NCBI GenBank assembly: GCA_000961695.1
Contig: LADW01000091.1
Span: 57,506 to 121,505, forward strand
Origin: Hyphomonadaceae bacterium BRH_c29
Lineage (GTDB): Bacteria; Pseudomonadota; Alphaproteobacteria; Caulobacterales; Hyphomonadaceae
DNA: 64,000 nt
Reading direction: 5' to 3'
Under the pieces are notes generated by a model. The model ran no database searches. It saw only the letters and a list, made by a program, of their open reading frames with translations, and was not told the DNA's origin. Position numbers and translations under genes: made by a program. Positions 9,442 through 17,023 of this stretch are shown here, piece after piece (the first letter of the stretch is position 1; each line of letters opens with the position of its first letter).

Positions 9442-9801
9442 TCAGAGGCGGCGCAGCGCCAGTGCAACCAGCGTTCCGAGCCCGGCGCCGAGGGCGTTTG
9501 CCCCTTCATCCAGAAAGGAGGCTTCCCGCCCTGTCGGGGCCAGCGCCTGCGCGATCTCCATCAGCGCGCCATAGCCAATCGTGAGGACAAAGGCCCGCAA
9601 GGCGCGCCCCGGTCCGGCCCAGATCGCAAAGGCGAGGCCGAGGGTCGAATACGCGATAAAGTGCTTCAGCTTGTCGGATCCCTCGACCGGCGGCAGGTCA
9701 CCGGCGGGTAGCAGCGACAGGATCGCTATGGCGAGCATCAGCGCAATCGCGGCGAAACCTGTGAGGCGGCGCGTGGCGGCTGACCTGAATATGCGAGCCA
9801 T
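9442..9801 (-). CDS. VanZ-like small membrane protein
   Basis: 119 residues with four hydrophobic segments. The pattern LSLLPAGDLP...DKLKHFIAYSTLGL and later G-ALMEIAQ...R-ASFLDEGAN is that of VanZ-like proteins, whose name comes from a teicoplanin-resistance accessory gene but whose general role is unknown. The ATG at 9801 follows an AGAGGAA ribosome binding site. It is divergent from pepN, with 133 bases between the two starts. Confidence 0.8.
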   Translation of the reverse strand: MARIFRSAATRRLTGFAAIALMLAIAILSLLPAGDLPPVEGSDKLKHFIAYSTLGLAFAIWAGPGRALRAFVLTIGYGALMEIAQALAPTGREASFLDEGANALGAGLGTLVALALRRL

Positions 9802-9934
9802 GATCAGCGGTTCCTCTGTAACTTTGGCCGCCTGCAAAGCAGACAACCTGTCATCGGCAGTGTCCGGGGCCTCGACGCACCCCTTAGCATTCCCTATGTC
9901 GGTTGGACCGATTACCAAAGCCCCCGGAGCCCTC

Positions 9935-12514
9935 ATGCGAACCGAAACCCCCGTTTCCGTGCAACTTTCCGACTACAAACCCTATCCGTTCGAAGTCGAG
10001 CAGGTGGATCTCCGGTTCGACCTCGATCCGGATGCGACGAAAGTCCGCTCGGAACTGAGGATGCGCCGCACAGGCGGAGCAGGTGAAGCGCTGGTCCTGG
10101 ACGGGGAAGGGCTGAAGCTTCTCTCAATCGCAATAGATGGCACTCCGCTCGAGGCAGGCGCCTATGAGCAGACCGACAAGGGGCTGATCATCTCCTCGGT
10201 GCCGGATGCGTTCACGCTGGTGACGGAAGTCGAGATCGCACCATCGGCCAATACCGCGCTTTCGGGGCTTTACATGTCTGGCGGCCGCTTTTGTTCGCAG
10301 TGCGAGTCCATTGGCTTCCGCCGCATCACTTTCTATCCGGATCGTCCGGACGTGATGAGCGCCTTCCATGTCTGGATGGCAGCCGACAAGGCGGCCTATC
10401 CGATCCTGCTGTCGAATGGCACGCCGGGCGAGACGGGCGATCTGGACGACGGACGCCACTTCGCCGTGTGGGACGATCCGCACAAGAAGCCGTCTTACCT
10501 CTTCGCGCTGTGCGCGGGCGACTATGATATCTATCGCGACAGCTTCACCACGATGAACGGCGACGAGATCGCGCTGGCCATCCATGTCGACAAGGGCGAC
10601 GCCGAGCGTGCCGCCTGGGCCATGGACAGTCTCAAACGCTCCATGACCTGGGACGAGCAGACCTATGGCCGCGCCTATGATCTCGGCGTGTTCAACATTG
10701 TGGCTGTGCGCGACTTCAATTTCGGCGCCATGGAGAACAAGGGCCTCAACGTCTTCAACTCGGCCTATGTTCTGGCCGACGAGGCGACCGCCACGGATGC
10801 AGACTTCGAAGCCATTGAGAGCATCGTTGCCCACGAATACTTCCACAACTGGACCGGCAACCGCATCACCTGCCGCGATTGGTTCCAGCTCTGCCTGAAA
10901 GAAGGCCTCACAGTCTTCCGTGACCAGAACTTCTCGGCAGACATGCGCTCGCGCCCTGTGCAGCGCATCAAGGATGTCATCCGCCTGCGCGCCCGCCAGT
11001 TCGCCGAAGACGCCGGGCCGCTGGCCCATTCCGTCCGCCCGGAAAACTATGGCTCCATCGATAATCTCTACACCGCCACCGTCTATGAGAAGGGTGCCGA
11101 ACTGATTGGCATGCTCCGCCGCATGATCGGTGAAGAGCTCTATCGCGAAGGCATGGACCTCTATTTCGAACGCCATGACGGTCAGGCCGTGACGATCGAG
11201 GATTTCTACAAATGCTTTGAAGACGTCACCGGCGAAGACTTCACCCAGTTCCGCCTCTGGTATGCGCAGGCCGGAACGCCGGAAGTGACAGTCGATGAGA
11301 CCTGGAACGCCGCGACCCGCGAGATCGAGATCACGCTGAAGCAGAAGACGCCCGCCACACCCGGCCAGCCGGAGAAACAGCCGGTGCCAATCCCGCTCGA
11401 AATGGCGCTGCTGGACGAAGAAGGCAATCTGGCCGAGTGGACGACCATCCTTGAGGACGAAGACGTTACGATCACGATGGAAATGCCGGAAGGCATGACC
11501 GAAGCCCCGCTGGTCTCCGTCAATCGGGACTTTTCCGCGCCCGTGCGCCTGACCCGTTCGTTGACTCGTGATCAACGACTCGCGCTGGTTCGTATGGAAA
11601 CAGATCCGTTCAATCAGTGGGACGGTGTCCAGTCACTGGTGAAGGACGAAATTCTCGCTCTGTCTGAAGGCAGCCAGGCCGAGCCGGACGATGACCTCGT
11701 CACCGCGTTCGCCGGGGCGGTGGAACGCGCCGTCGATGATCCGGCCTTTGCGGCGCTGCTGACGCGCCTGCCAGAAGTGGGCGAGCTGTTCCTGGAGCGC
11801 CAGCCCGCCGACGCGGTGGCGCTGAACACAGCCCGCCGGAAACTGCAGTCGGCTCTGGCGACGAAACTCTCCACCTTCATTGCGGACACGCTTGCCAAGC
11901 CGACGCCGGCCCCGTTCAATCCGGGCGCCGAACAAGCTGGCATTCGCGCGCTTCGCACCGCCATGATCGTGCTGCTCGGTGTATCGCCGGATCCGGCCGC
12001 CCAGAGCACGCTTCGCAAGCTCTATGATGATGCAACCAACATGACCGAACGGCTCGCGGCGTTGCGGGCCTACACGGTCCAGAAGGGCGGCAAGGTCAAC
12101 GAAGCGCTCGCCGATTTCGAAGCGACATGGAAAGACAATCCGCTTGTCATGGACAAATGGTTCGCCCTTCAAGCCACCACGGGCGATGCGGAAACTGTGA
12201 AGTCACTGGCCGCGCATCCGGCCTTTGACCTTAAGAACCCGAACCGGGTACGCTCTGTCGTGGCGGCCTTCACGGTGCAGAACCTGGCGGCCTTCCACGC
12301 CCCCGATGGGTCTGGTTATCAGGCCGTAGAGGACATTATCCTTAAGGCCGACAAGGTGAATCCGGCCCTTGGCGCCAGGCTTCTGACCGCGTTCGAGCAG
12401 TGGCGCATTCTGGAACCGCAGGCAAAAGCAGCGGCTGAAGCGACGCTCAAACGGCTGCAGGCGGCTGGTCTGTCGTCCAATGCTGCCGATATTGTTGCCC
12501 GCGCGCTCGGTTGA
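9935..12514 (+). CDS. pepN: Aminopeptidase N (M1 family zinc metallopeptidase)
   Basis: 859 residues, about the usual length for bacterial PepN. The substrate-binding FGAMENKGLNVF motif lies near residue 264. The zinc site HEYFH is at residues 300-304, with the third ligand Glu in LKEGLTVFRDQ, and the C-terminal helical domain is complete. It removes N-terminal residues from peptides in the cytosol. The start at 9935 (MRTETPVSVQ) matches the family; the frame is open further upstream but that region overlaps the VanZ-like gene. It ends just before a perfect inverted repeat. Confidence 0.95.
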   Translation: MRTETPVSVQLSDYKPYPFEVEQVDLRFDLDPDATKVRSELRMRRTGGAGEALVLDGEGLKLLSIAIDGTPLEAGAYEQTDKGLIISSVPDAFTLVTEVEIAPSANTALSGLYMSGGRFCSQCESIGFRRITFYPDRPDVMSAFHVWMAADKAAYPILLSNGTPGETGDLDDGRHFAVWDDPHKKPSYLFALCAGDYDIYRDSFTTMNGDEIALAIHVDKGDAERAAWAMDSLKRSMTWDEQTYGRAYDLGVFNIVAVRDFNFGAMENKGLNVFNSAYVLADEATATDADFEAIESIVAHEYFHNWTGNRITCRDWFQLCLKEGLTVFRDQNFSADMRSRPVQRIKDVIRLRARQFAEDAGPLAHSVRPENYGSIDNLYTATVYEKGAELIGMLRRMIGEELYREGMDLYFERHDGQAVTIEDFYKCFEDVTGEDFTQFRLWYAQAGTPEVTVDETWNAATREIEITLKQKTPATPGQPEKQPVPIPLEMALLDEEGNLAEWTTILEDEDVTITMEMPEGMTEAPLVSVNRDFSAPVRLTRSLTRDQRLALVRMETDPFNQWDGVQSLVKDEILALSEGSQAEPDDDLVTAFAGAVERAVDDPAFAALLTRLPEVGELFLERQPADAVALNTARRKLQSALATKLSTFIADTLAKPTPAPFNPGAEQAGIRALRTAMIVLLGVSPDPAAQSTLRKLYDDATNMTERLAALRAYTVQKGGKVNEALADFEATWKDNPLVMDKWFALQATTGDAETVKSLAAHPAFDLKNPNRVRSVVAAFTVQNLAAFHAPDGSGYQAVEDIILKADKVNPALGARLLTAFEQWRILEPQAKAAAEATLKRLQAAGLSSNAADIVARALG

Positions 12515-12521
12515 CAGCCCT

Positions 12522-12548
12522 GTTAACGAATCTGTGAGATTCGTTAAC
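12522..12548. promoter_or_regulatory. Perfect 12-bp-arm inverted repeat with a GANTC site in each arm
   Basis: Arms GTTAACGAATCT and AGATTCGTTAAC separated by GTG. GAATC (12528-12532) and GATTC (12538-12542) fit the CcrM methylation motif, and a third GATTC lies at 12560-12564. It sits between the pepN stop and the PleC-like kinase. It may be a pepN terminator stem, but there is no T run. A methylation-sensitive or dyad regulator site for the kinase promoter is the alternative. Confidence 0.6.
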
Positions 12549-12621
12549 GCTCGGGCAAGGATTCCGAGGGACAAGGGAAACTGAGAAAGAATGACCTGCA
12601 TAAGCAGGCACGGGGTCTTCC

Positions 12622-14997
12622 TTGACCGAGACGGACGGAAAAATCCAATCAAATCAAGCCTCAGACTCGGCGTCTGCGGCGGTTTCGGCACGACTGAAGT
12701 GGACGGTGGCAGCGATCGTGTTCCTGCTGGCCGCCGCCATGGGTCTTAAGGCCTGGGACGAACACCAGCGCGCAGACGCAAACCTGTTGCTGACATTACA
12801 GGCCGAAGCAGAAGCCCTCGCTGGCCGGGTGGCGGGCCGGGCCGATACGGTCGAGACTGCAATCCGGCTTGTTGCTGACAATCACGCCTCGCGCTCTGCC
12901 ATTGCGTCAGCCACGCCCGGCGTCGATGCGGTCATGTCGCTCAAGGACGCGCAGCAGGCGCCGGAAGGCAGCCGGCTCGAGGCAGCGGCCCTTACGGCAG
13001 AGCATCTGATCCGATCGGGCCAGCGGGCCGGCCTGTCCGAACTTGGCGATGTCGTGCTGGTCACCGGAACGGCGCGTGATGCCGTCATAGCGCTTGCGCC
13101 CGCTGGGACATGGTTGCCGTCGACGGTGCGCGACCACCAGATTTCCCTCGTTTCGTCAGGCGCACTTCAGGTGGTTGCCGGCGATCCGGTGCCGCGTCCG
13201 GCATCCGGTCTCACCCCGACCCGTCAGGCCCGCTTCCTGAGCGATGGCGGCCTGAAGCGTTCCGCGCTGGCTTGCAGCCCTGTCTCCGGTGAAGGCCTCG
13301 CCGTCTGCAGCACCACACGGGCTGACGTGCTTACCCGCGATGACTTTGTAAGTCTGCTCATCTTCGCGCTTCTTCTGGCGGCGCCCGTTCTGGCCATTGC
13401 AGGTCTGATGGGGCGTCTCTCGAAGCACCAGGCCGAGACCATCGTCGAGGCGGCGCGTGACGAACAGGCCGACCGGATCATGGCGACTGTCATGCGCAGT
13501 GCGCGGGCGGGCTATTGGGAATGGACTCCGGATCAGGCCTCCGTCTTCCTGAGCGAAGCCTCAAGCGAGCTGCTCGGCCTTGAAGGCTTGCAGACGATCC
13601 CACTCGAAAGCCTGACGATGCAGGTTCATCCTGATCATCGCGTGCGTGTACGCGAGGCACTCGACAAGTCCCGCACCATTGGCTGGTTGCAGATCGGCTT
13701 CGTGACGGCCCATCCGCCCCTGCGCTGGATCGAGATGCGTGGCTCCAGCACGGACACGGAGTCCGGCGCGCTGTTCGGCGGCATCATGTTGGACATCACG
13801 GATCGCAAGCAAGCCGAAGATCGCGTGAAGGCCGCCGAGCGCCGCCTGCGGGGTGCGCTGGAAGGCTTCACGGGTCCGTTCGCCCTGTGGGATCACCACA
13901 AGCGCTTGCTCTACTGGAACAAGGCCTTCGCTACCGATTTCGACCTCACGGACACGCTCCGCGCCGGCATGGCGCACGACACTGTGACCATCGCCCGAAC
14001 CGGCTCGGTGCGCGCCGAGCGGCCTTCGGAAGAAGATCCGGACACGCTGCTGGTCTGCCTGCAGAGCGGACGCTGGTTGAAACTGGTTGAACGGCCATCC
14101 GGGGATGGCGGGCTGATCACGGTCGGCATCGATGTGACCGAGAATATCGGCATTGAGGAAGAGCTGCGCCGCCAGAAGGAGCGTATGCAAAAGACGATGC
14201 AGGAGCTTGCAAGCTCCGAACGTCTTGCCGGGGACCTCGCCAAAAATCTTGCGGATGAGAAAGCCCGTGCCGAAAATGCGGCCAGCTCCAAATCTGCCTT
14301 CCTCGCGAACATGAGCCATGAGCTGCGTACGCCGCTGAATGCGATTAACGGCTTTTCCGAAATCATCGCGCACGAGCTGTATGGACCACTCGGTGACCAA
14401 CGCTACAAGGGCTACGCGCAGGACATTCTGGCGTCCGGCCAGCACCTGCTGGACATGATCAACGATATTCTCGACATGGCGAAGATCGAAGCCGGCAAGA
14501 TGACCATCAATCCGCAGCCGATTGACCCGGTTGATCCGGTAGATGCCGCCGTGCGGATGATCCGTCGCAAAGCGTCCGACAAAGACATCGAGATTATGCT
14601 GGACGTTCAGCCCGGCCTGCCGGAGATTGATGCAGACCATCGCGCCATCCGCCAGATGGTGCTGAATCTCGTAGCCAACGCGATCAAGTTCACAAATCCC
14701 GGCGGCAAGATCACGGTCTCGGTTCAGCAATACGGTCCGGATATCAAGGTCTCCGTCACCGACACAGGCATTGGCATTCCGGCGGTGGATCTGCCGCGTC
14801 TGTCGCAGCCTTTCGAGCAGGCGACCGGAACACATGACCGCAACTATGAGGGCACGGGCCTCGGCCTCGCGCTCACGAAATCCTTTGCCGAAATGCATGG
14901 CGGCGAACTGACCATCTCTTCGATTGAAGGGGAGGGCACCACGGTCGCCTTCACCCTGCCGATCATTGGTCCAGGTGAGATGGAAGACGCTGCCTGA
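12622..14997 (+). CDS. pleC: PleC-like hybrid-less sensor histidine kinase with PAS domains
   Basis: 791 residues: membrane helix about 28-44, an extracytoplasmic region of about 200 residues, a second helix about 243-265, one or two PAS-like domains (about 290-510), a coiled coil, then HisKA with the phospho-acceptor His at about 566 in NMSHELRTPLNAINGFSE. The ATPase domain follows with NLVANAIKF, DTGIGIP and GTGLGLAL. The sequence after the histidine (GPLGDQRYKGYAQDI) closely resembles PleC, which with DivJ sets the phosphorylation of DivK and PleD in polar cell-cycle control. No receiver domain is attached. The start is a TTG and is uncertain. PleC orthology is inferred from similarity; another PleC/DivJ-family kinase is possible. 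Confidence 0.78.
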   Translation: MTETDGKIQSNQASDSASAAVSARLKWTVAAIVFLLAAAMGLKAWDEHQRADANLLLTLQAEAEALAGRVAGRADTVETAIRLVADNHASRSAIASATPGVDAVMSLKDAQQAPEGSRLEAAALTAEHLIRSGQRAGLSELGDVVLVTGTARDAVIALAPAGTWLPSTVRDHQISLVSSGALQVVAGDPVPRPASGLTPTRQARFLSDGGLKRSALACSPVSGEGLAVCSTTRADVLTRDDFVSLLIFALLLAAPVLAIAGLMGRLSKHQAETIVEAARDEQADRIMATVMRSARAGYWEWTPDQASVFLSEASSELLGLEGLQTIPLESLTMQVHPDHRVRVREALDKSRTIGWLQIGFVTAHPPLRWIEMRGSSTDTESGALFGGIMLDITDRKQAEDRVKAAERRLRGALEGFTGPFALWDHHKRLLYWNKAFATDFDLTDTLRAGMAHDTVTIARTGSVRAERPSEEDPDTLLVCLQSGRWLKLVERPSGDGGLITVGIDVTENIGIEEELRRQKERMQKTMQELASSERLAGDLAKNLADEKARAENAASSKSAFLANMSHELRTPLNAINGFSEIIAHELYGPLGDQRYKGYAQDILASGQHLLDMINDILDMAKIEAGKMTINPQPIDPVDPVDAAVRMIRRKASDKDIEIMLDVQPGLPEIDADHRAIRQMVLNLVANAIKFTNPGGKITVSVQQYGPDIKVSVTDTGIGIPAVDLPRLSQPFEQATGTHDRNYEGTGLGLALTKSFAEMHGGELTISSIEGEGTTVAFTLPIIGPGEMEDAA

Positions 14998-15606
14998 TCA
15001 GGCGGGCTCTGGCCGCAGGTTCCACGCGAGGATCCGCGTCCCGGGATTGCAGGAAATTTCGCCCCAGGCACCGGTCTTCAGTTTCGGCTGCAGGCCCACC
15101 GGCACAGCGTCCACGACATCGGGCAGGAAGCGGGCAATGCCATTGCTGGTGACCACGAGAAGGGTCGCATCGCCGGGCAAGCGCGAAGCCTCCGCCAGCA
15201 GGCCCTTCCAGCCGGCATGGATCGCGCCCTTGTCGACAGTCCAGCCATCCGGCACGCGGCTGTCCTCTTCCCAGGCGCGCATTGCATCTTCGCCAATCCG
15301 GGCGACCACCTTGTCTTCGGCAACGTTTTCGTCCGGGCCGTAGTCTATCTCGGTGAGGAACGGCAGAATGCGCAGCTCTGGGCCGTGGTCTCGCGCGTTC
15401 AGGATTGCCGCGGCCGTTTCCTGCGTGCGCCGGAGAGACGAACAATAGGCCGCCGTGAACTGCGTGCCCGCAAAGTGGCGGGACAAGGCCTCAGCCTGCG
15501 CCTGGCCGGAAGTCGAGAGCGGCAAGTCTGTTCGGCCGCCCACGCGGGTGACCACATCGCCTTTGTCAAACGTATTGCCATGCCGGCAGACAATGATCCG
15601 TGCCAT
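14998..15606 (-). CDS. Histidine phosphatase family protein (phosphoglycerate mutase-like)
   Basis: 202 residues beginning MARIIVCRHGNTFDKGD, the RHG motif whose histidine is phosphorylated during catalysis. A second catalytic region, with the TLLVVTSNGIARF sequence near residue 155, follows. Members range from cofactor-dependent phosphoglycerate mutase to small-molecule phosphatases; the short length favours a phosphatase. It is the last gene of a minus-strand operon, 5 bases after kdsB, so a role near Kdo or nucleotide-sugar metabolism is possible but unproven. Confidence 0.8.
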   Translation of the reverse strand: MARIIVCRHGNTFDKGDVVTRVGGRTDLPLSTSGQAQAEALSRHFAGTQFTAAYCSSLRRTQETAAAILNARDHGPELRILPFLTEIDYGPDENVAEDKVVARIGEDAMRAWEEDSRVPDGWTVDKGAIHAGWKGLLAEASRLPGDATLLVVTSNGIARFLPDVVDAVPVGLQPKLKTGAWGEISCNPGTRILAWNLRPEPA

Positions 15607-15611
15607 GAAGA

Positions 15612-16421
15612 TCAGGCCTCCAGCGGATCGCCATGCTCGGCGACGAGGCGTTCGGCCAGCGCGACATCCTCGGCCGTATCGATGCCGGGAATGGCGATCC
15701 GGTCCGGTTGGACTTCAACGCACTGGATGCTCATTCCGTTTTCCAGGAGGCGGAGCTGTTCCAGCCCCTCGAGCTGTTCGTAGCGGCCTTCCGGCAGGCT
15801 GACATAGCGGCGCAGAGACTCCAGTCGATAGGCATAGAGGCCGATATGCCGGCACACCGGCGACAGATCGCCCTCGGTTCGCAGCTTCGCTTCCTTGCGC
15901 ATGGCGGGGATCAGGTTCTTCGAGAACCAGAGCGCGCGGCCATTCGTGTCGTGCACCAGCGTCGTGCCGGAAAAGGGCGTCTCCACTTTGTGGGCGCGGA
16001 ACTGGTCGAGCGCCTCCCAGCCAAGGCGCACATAGGGCGTCGCCGCATCCGCGCCGGACGTCCGCGCCGCTTCGGCCACGGCGACGACATGCGCTGGCGG
16101 CGTGAAGGGCGAGTCGCCCTGCAGGTTCACAACAATCTCCGGGGTCGCGCCCATGGCATCCGCAGCGGCCAGCGCACGGTCTGTACCGGACGGCAGGGCA
16201 GGGTCGGTCATCACGACTGGTATGCCAAGCGCTTTGCAATGGGCCTGGATCCGTTCGTCATCGGTTGCCACGACGCTTTCAGCATCACCGAGCGCGTCAG
16301 CGGCTTTTGCGGCCATGGCGGCCACACGGGAAACCATGCTGCGTCCGGCAATCTGGATCAGCGGCTTGCCGGGAAGGCGTTGGGACGCATAGCGCGCGGG
16401 AACAACGATCAGGGTTTGCAT
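15612..16421 (-). CDS. kdsB: 3-deoxy-manno-octulosonate cytidylyltransferase (CMP-Kdo synthetase)
   Basis: 269 residues. The N-terminus VVPARYASQRLPGKPL is the nucleotide-binding signature of the family, followed by SGTDR near residue 90, NLQGDSP near 111, RALWFSKNLIP and GLYAYR. It activates Kdo with CTP for the lipopolysaccharide inner core. The usual VNLQGDEP sequence reads QGDSP here: the metal-binding Asp is kept but the next acidic residue is Ser. The ATG at 16421 matches the family start; an upstream frame extension has no support. It lies 7 bases after a lipoprotein gene. Confidence 0.88.
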   Translation of the reverse strand: MQTLIVVPARYASQRLPGKPLIQIAGRSMVSRVAAMAAKAADALGDAESVVATDDERIQAHCKALGIPVVMTDPALPSGTDRALAAADAMGATPEIVVNLQGDSPFTPPAHVVAVAEAARTSGADAATPYVRLGWEALDQFRAHKVETPFSGTTLVHDTNGRALWFSKNLIPAMRKEAKLRTEGDLSPVCRHIGLYAYRLESLRRYVSLPEGRYEQLEGLEQLRLLENGMSIQCVEVQPDRIAIPGIDTAEDVALAERLVAEHGDPLEA

Positions 16422-16428
16422 GGTGGGC

Positions 16429-16881
16429 TCAGCCTTCGTGGTGACCGTCGAGATCAAATGTGCCGTCGCGCATTTCGGTCATGACGCCAATGAACGGAAC
16501 GATCCAGCTGATGGCCTCATCGCTGACGCCTTCCTTCTGCAGGAAGCTGGTGAAGGCCGGGACGAATTCCTCCTGCCGGCCGCATTGGTCGAGCGCGGCT
16601 TCAAGTTCGGGCAGTACGACCCGGTTGAAGGAGTCGGCGAATTTCTGGATCCGGTCGGACTTGCGCGCCAGGGCAATCGCGACGAACGGGTCGACGTCGC
16701 CATCCTGGCGGGCGAGCTTGCGGAAATCATTGATCAGGCCGCGATTTTCACTGGCAAACTTCCGCAGCACCTTATCGGTCTTGTAGTCGATCCACTCTGC
16801 CGTGCAGGGCTTTGGTTCCACCGTGGCGCAGGCCACGAGCGGCAGCAGACAAAGGGCAATTGCGGCGAGGCGCGGCGTCAT
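16429..16881 (-). CDS. Predicted lipoprotein of unknown function
   Basis: 150 residues with a signal peptide and lipobox LVAC near residue 18. The mature part is mostly helical and has three Cys residues, including the lipobox one, and a His/Asp-rich end (LDGHHEG). I do not recognise a family. It starts a three-gene operon with kdsB and the histidine phosphatase, which hints at an envelope role. Confidence 0.7.
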   Translation of the reverse strand: MTPRLAAIALCLLPLVACATVEPKPCTAEWIDYKTDKVLRKFASENRGLINDFRKLARQDGDVDPFVAIALARKSDRIQKFADSFNRVVLPELEAALDQCGRQEEFVPAFTSFLQKEGVSDEAISWIVPFIGVMTEMRDGTFDLDGHHEG

Positions 16882-16968
16882 CCTCGGATCTCCTTCAGGG
16901 GGGCGGGACAGCTCACTACCCTAGAGGGGCTTGGCGGCCCTGCAAAGCCTTCCGGTTCAGACAAGACA

Positions 16969-16998
16969 AAGGCCCCGGGCGGTGTGCGCCGGGGCCTT
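16969..16998 (-). terminator. Rho-independent terminator of the blaI/M56 operon
   Basis: Perfect 10-bp stem AAGGCCCCGG / CCGGGGCCTT. On the minus strand it lies 25 bases after the M56 peptidase stop and is followed by TTTGTCTT. It also separates this operon from the lipoprotein-kdsB operon. Confidence 0.8.
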
Positions 16999-17023
16999 GT
17001 TCTGTGTCCGCGGACCTGGCTTC

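Noticed and set aside
13561..14898. 445-codon open frame opposite the PleC-like kinase
   Set aside because: Antisense shadow; no ribosome binding site or family.
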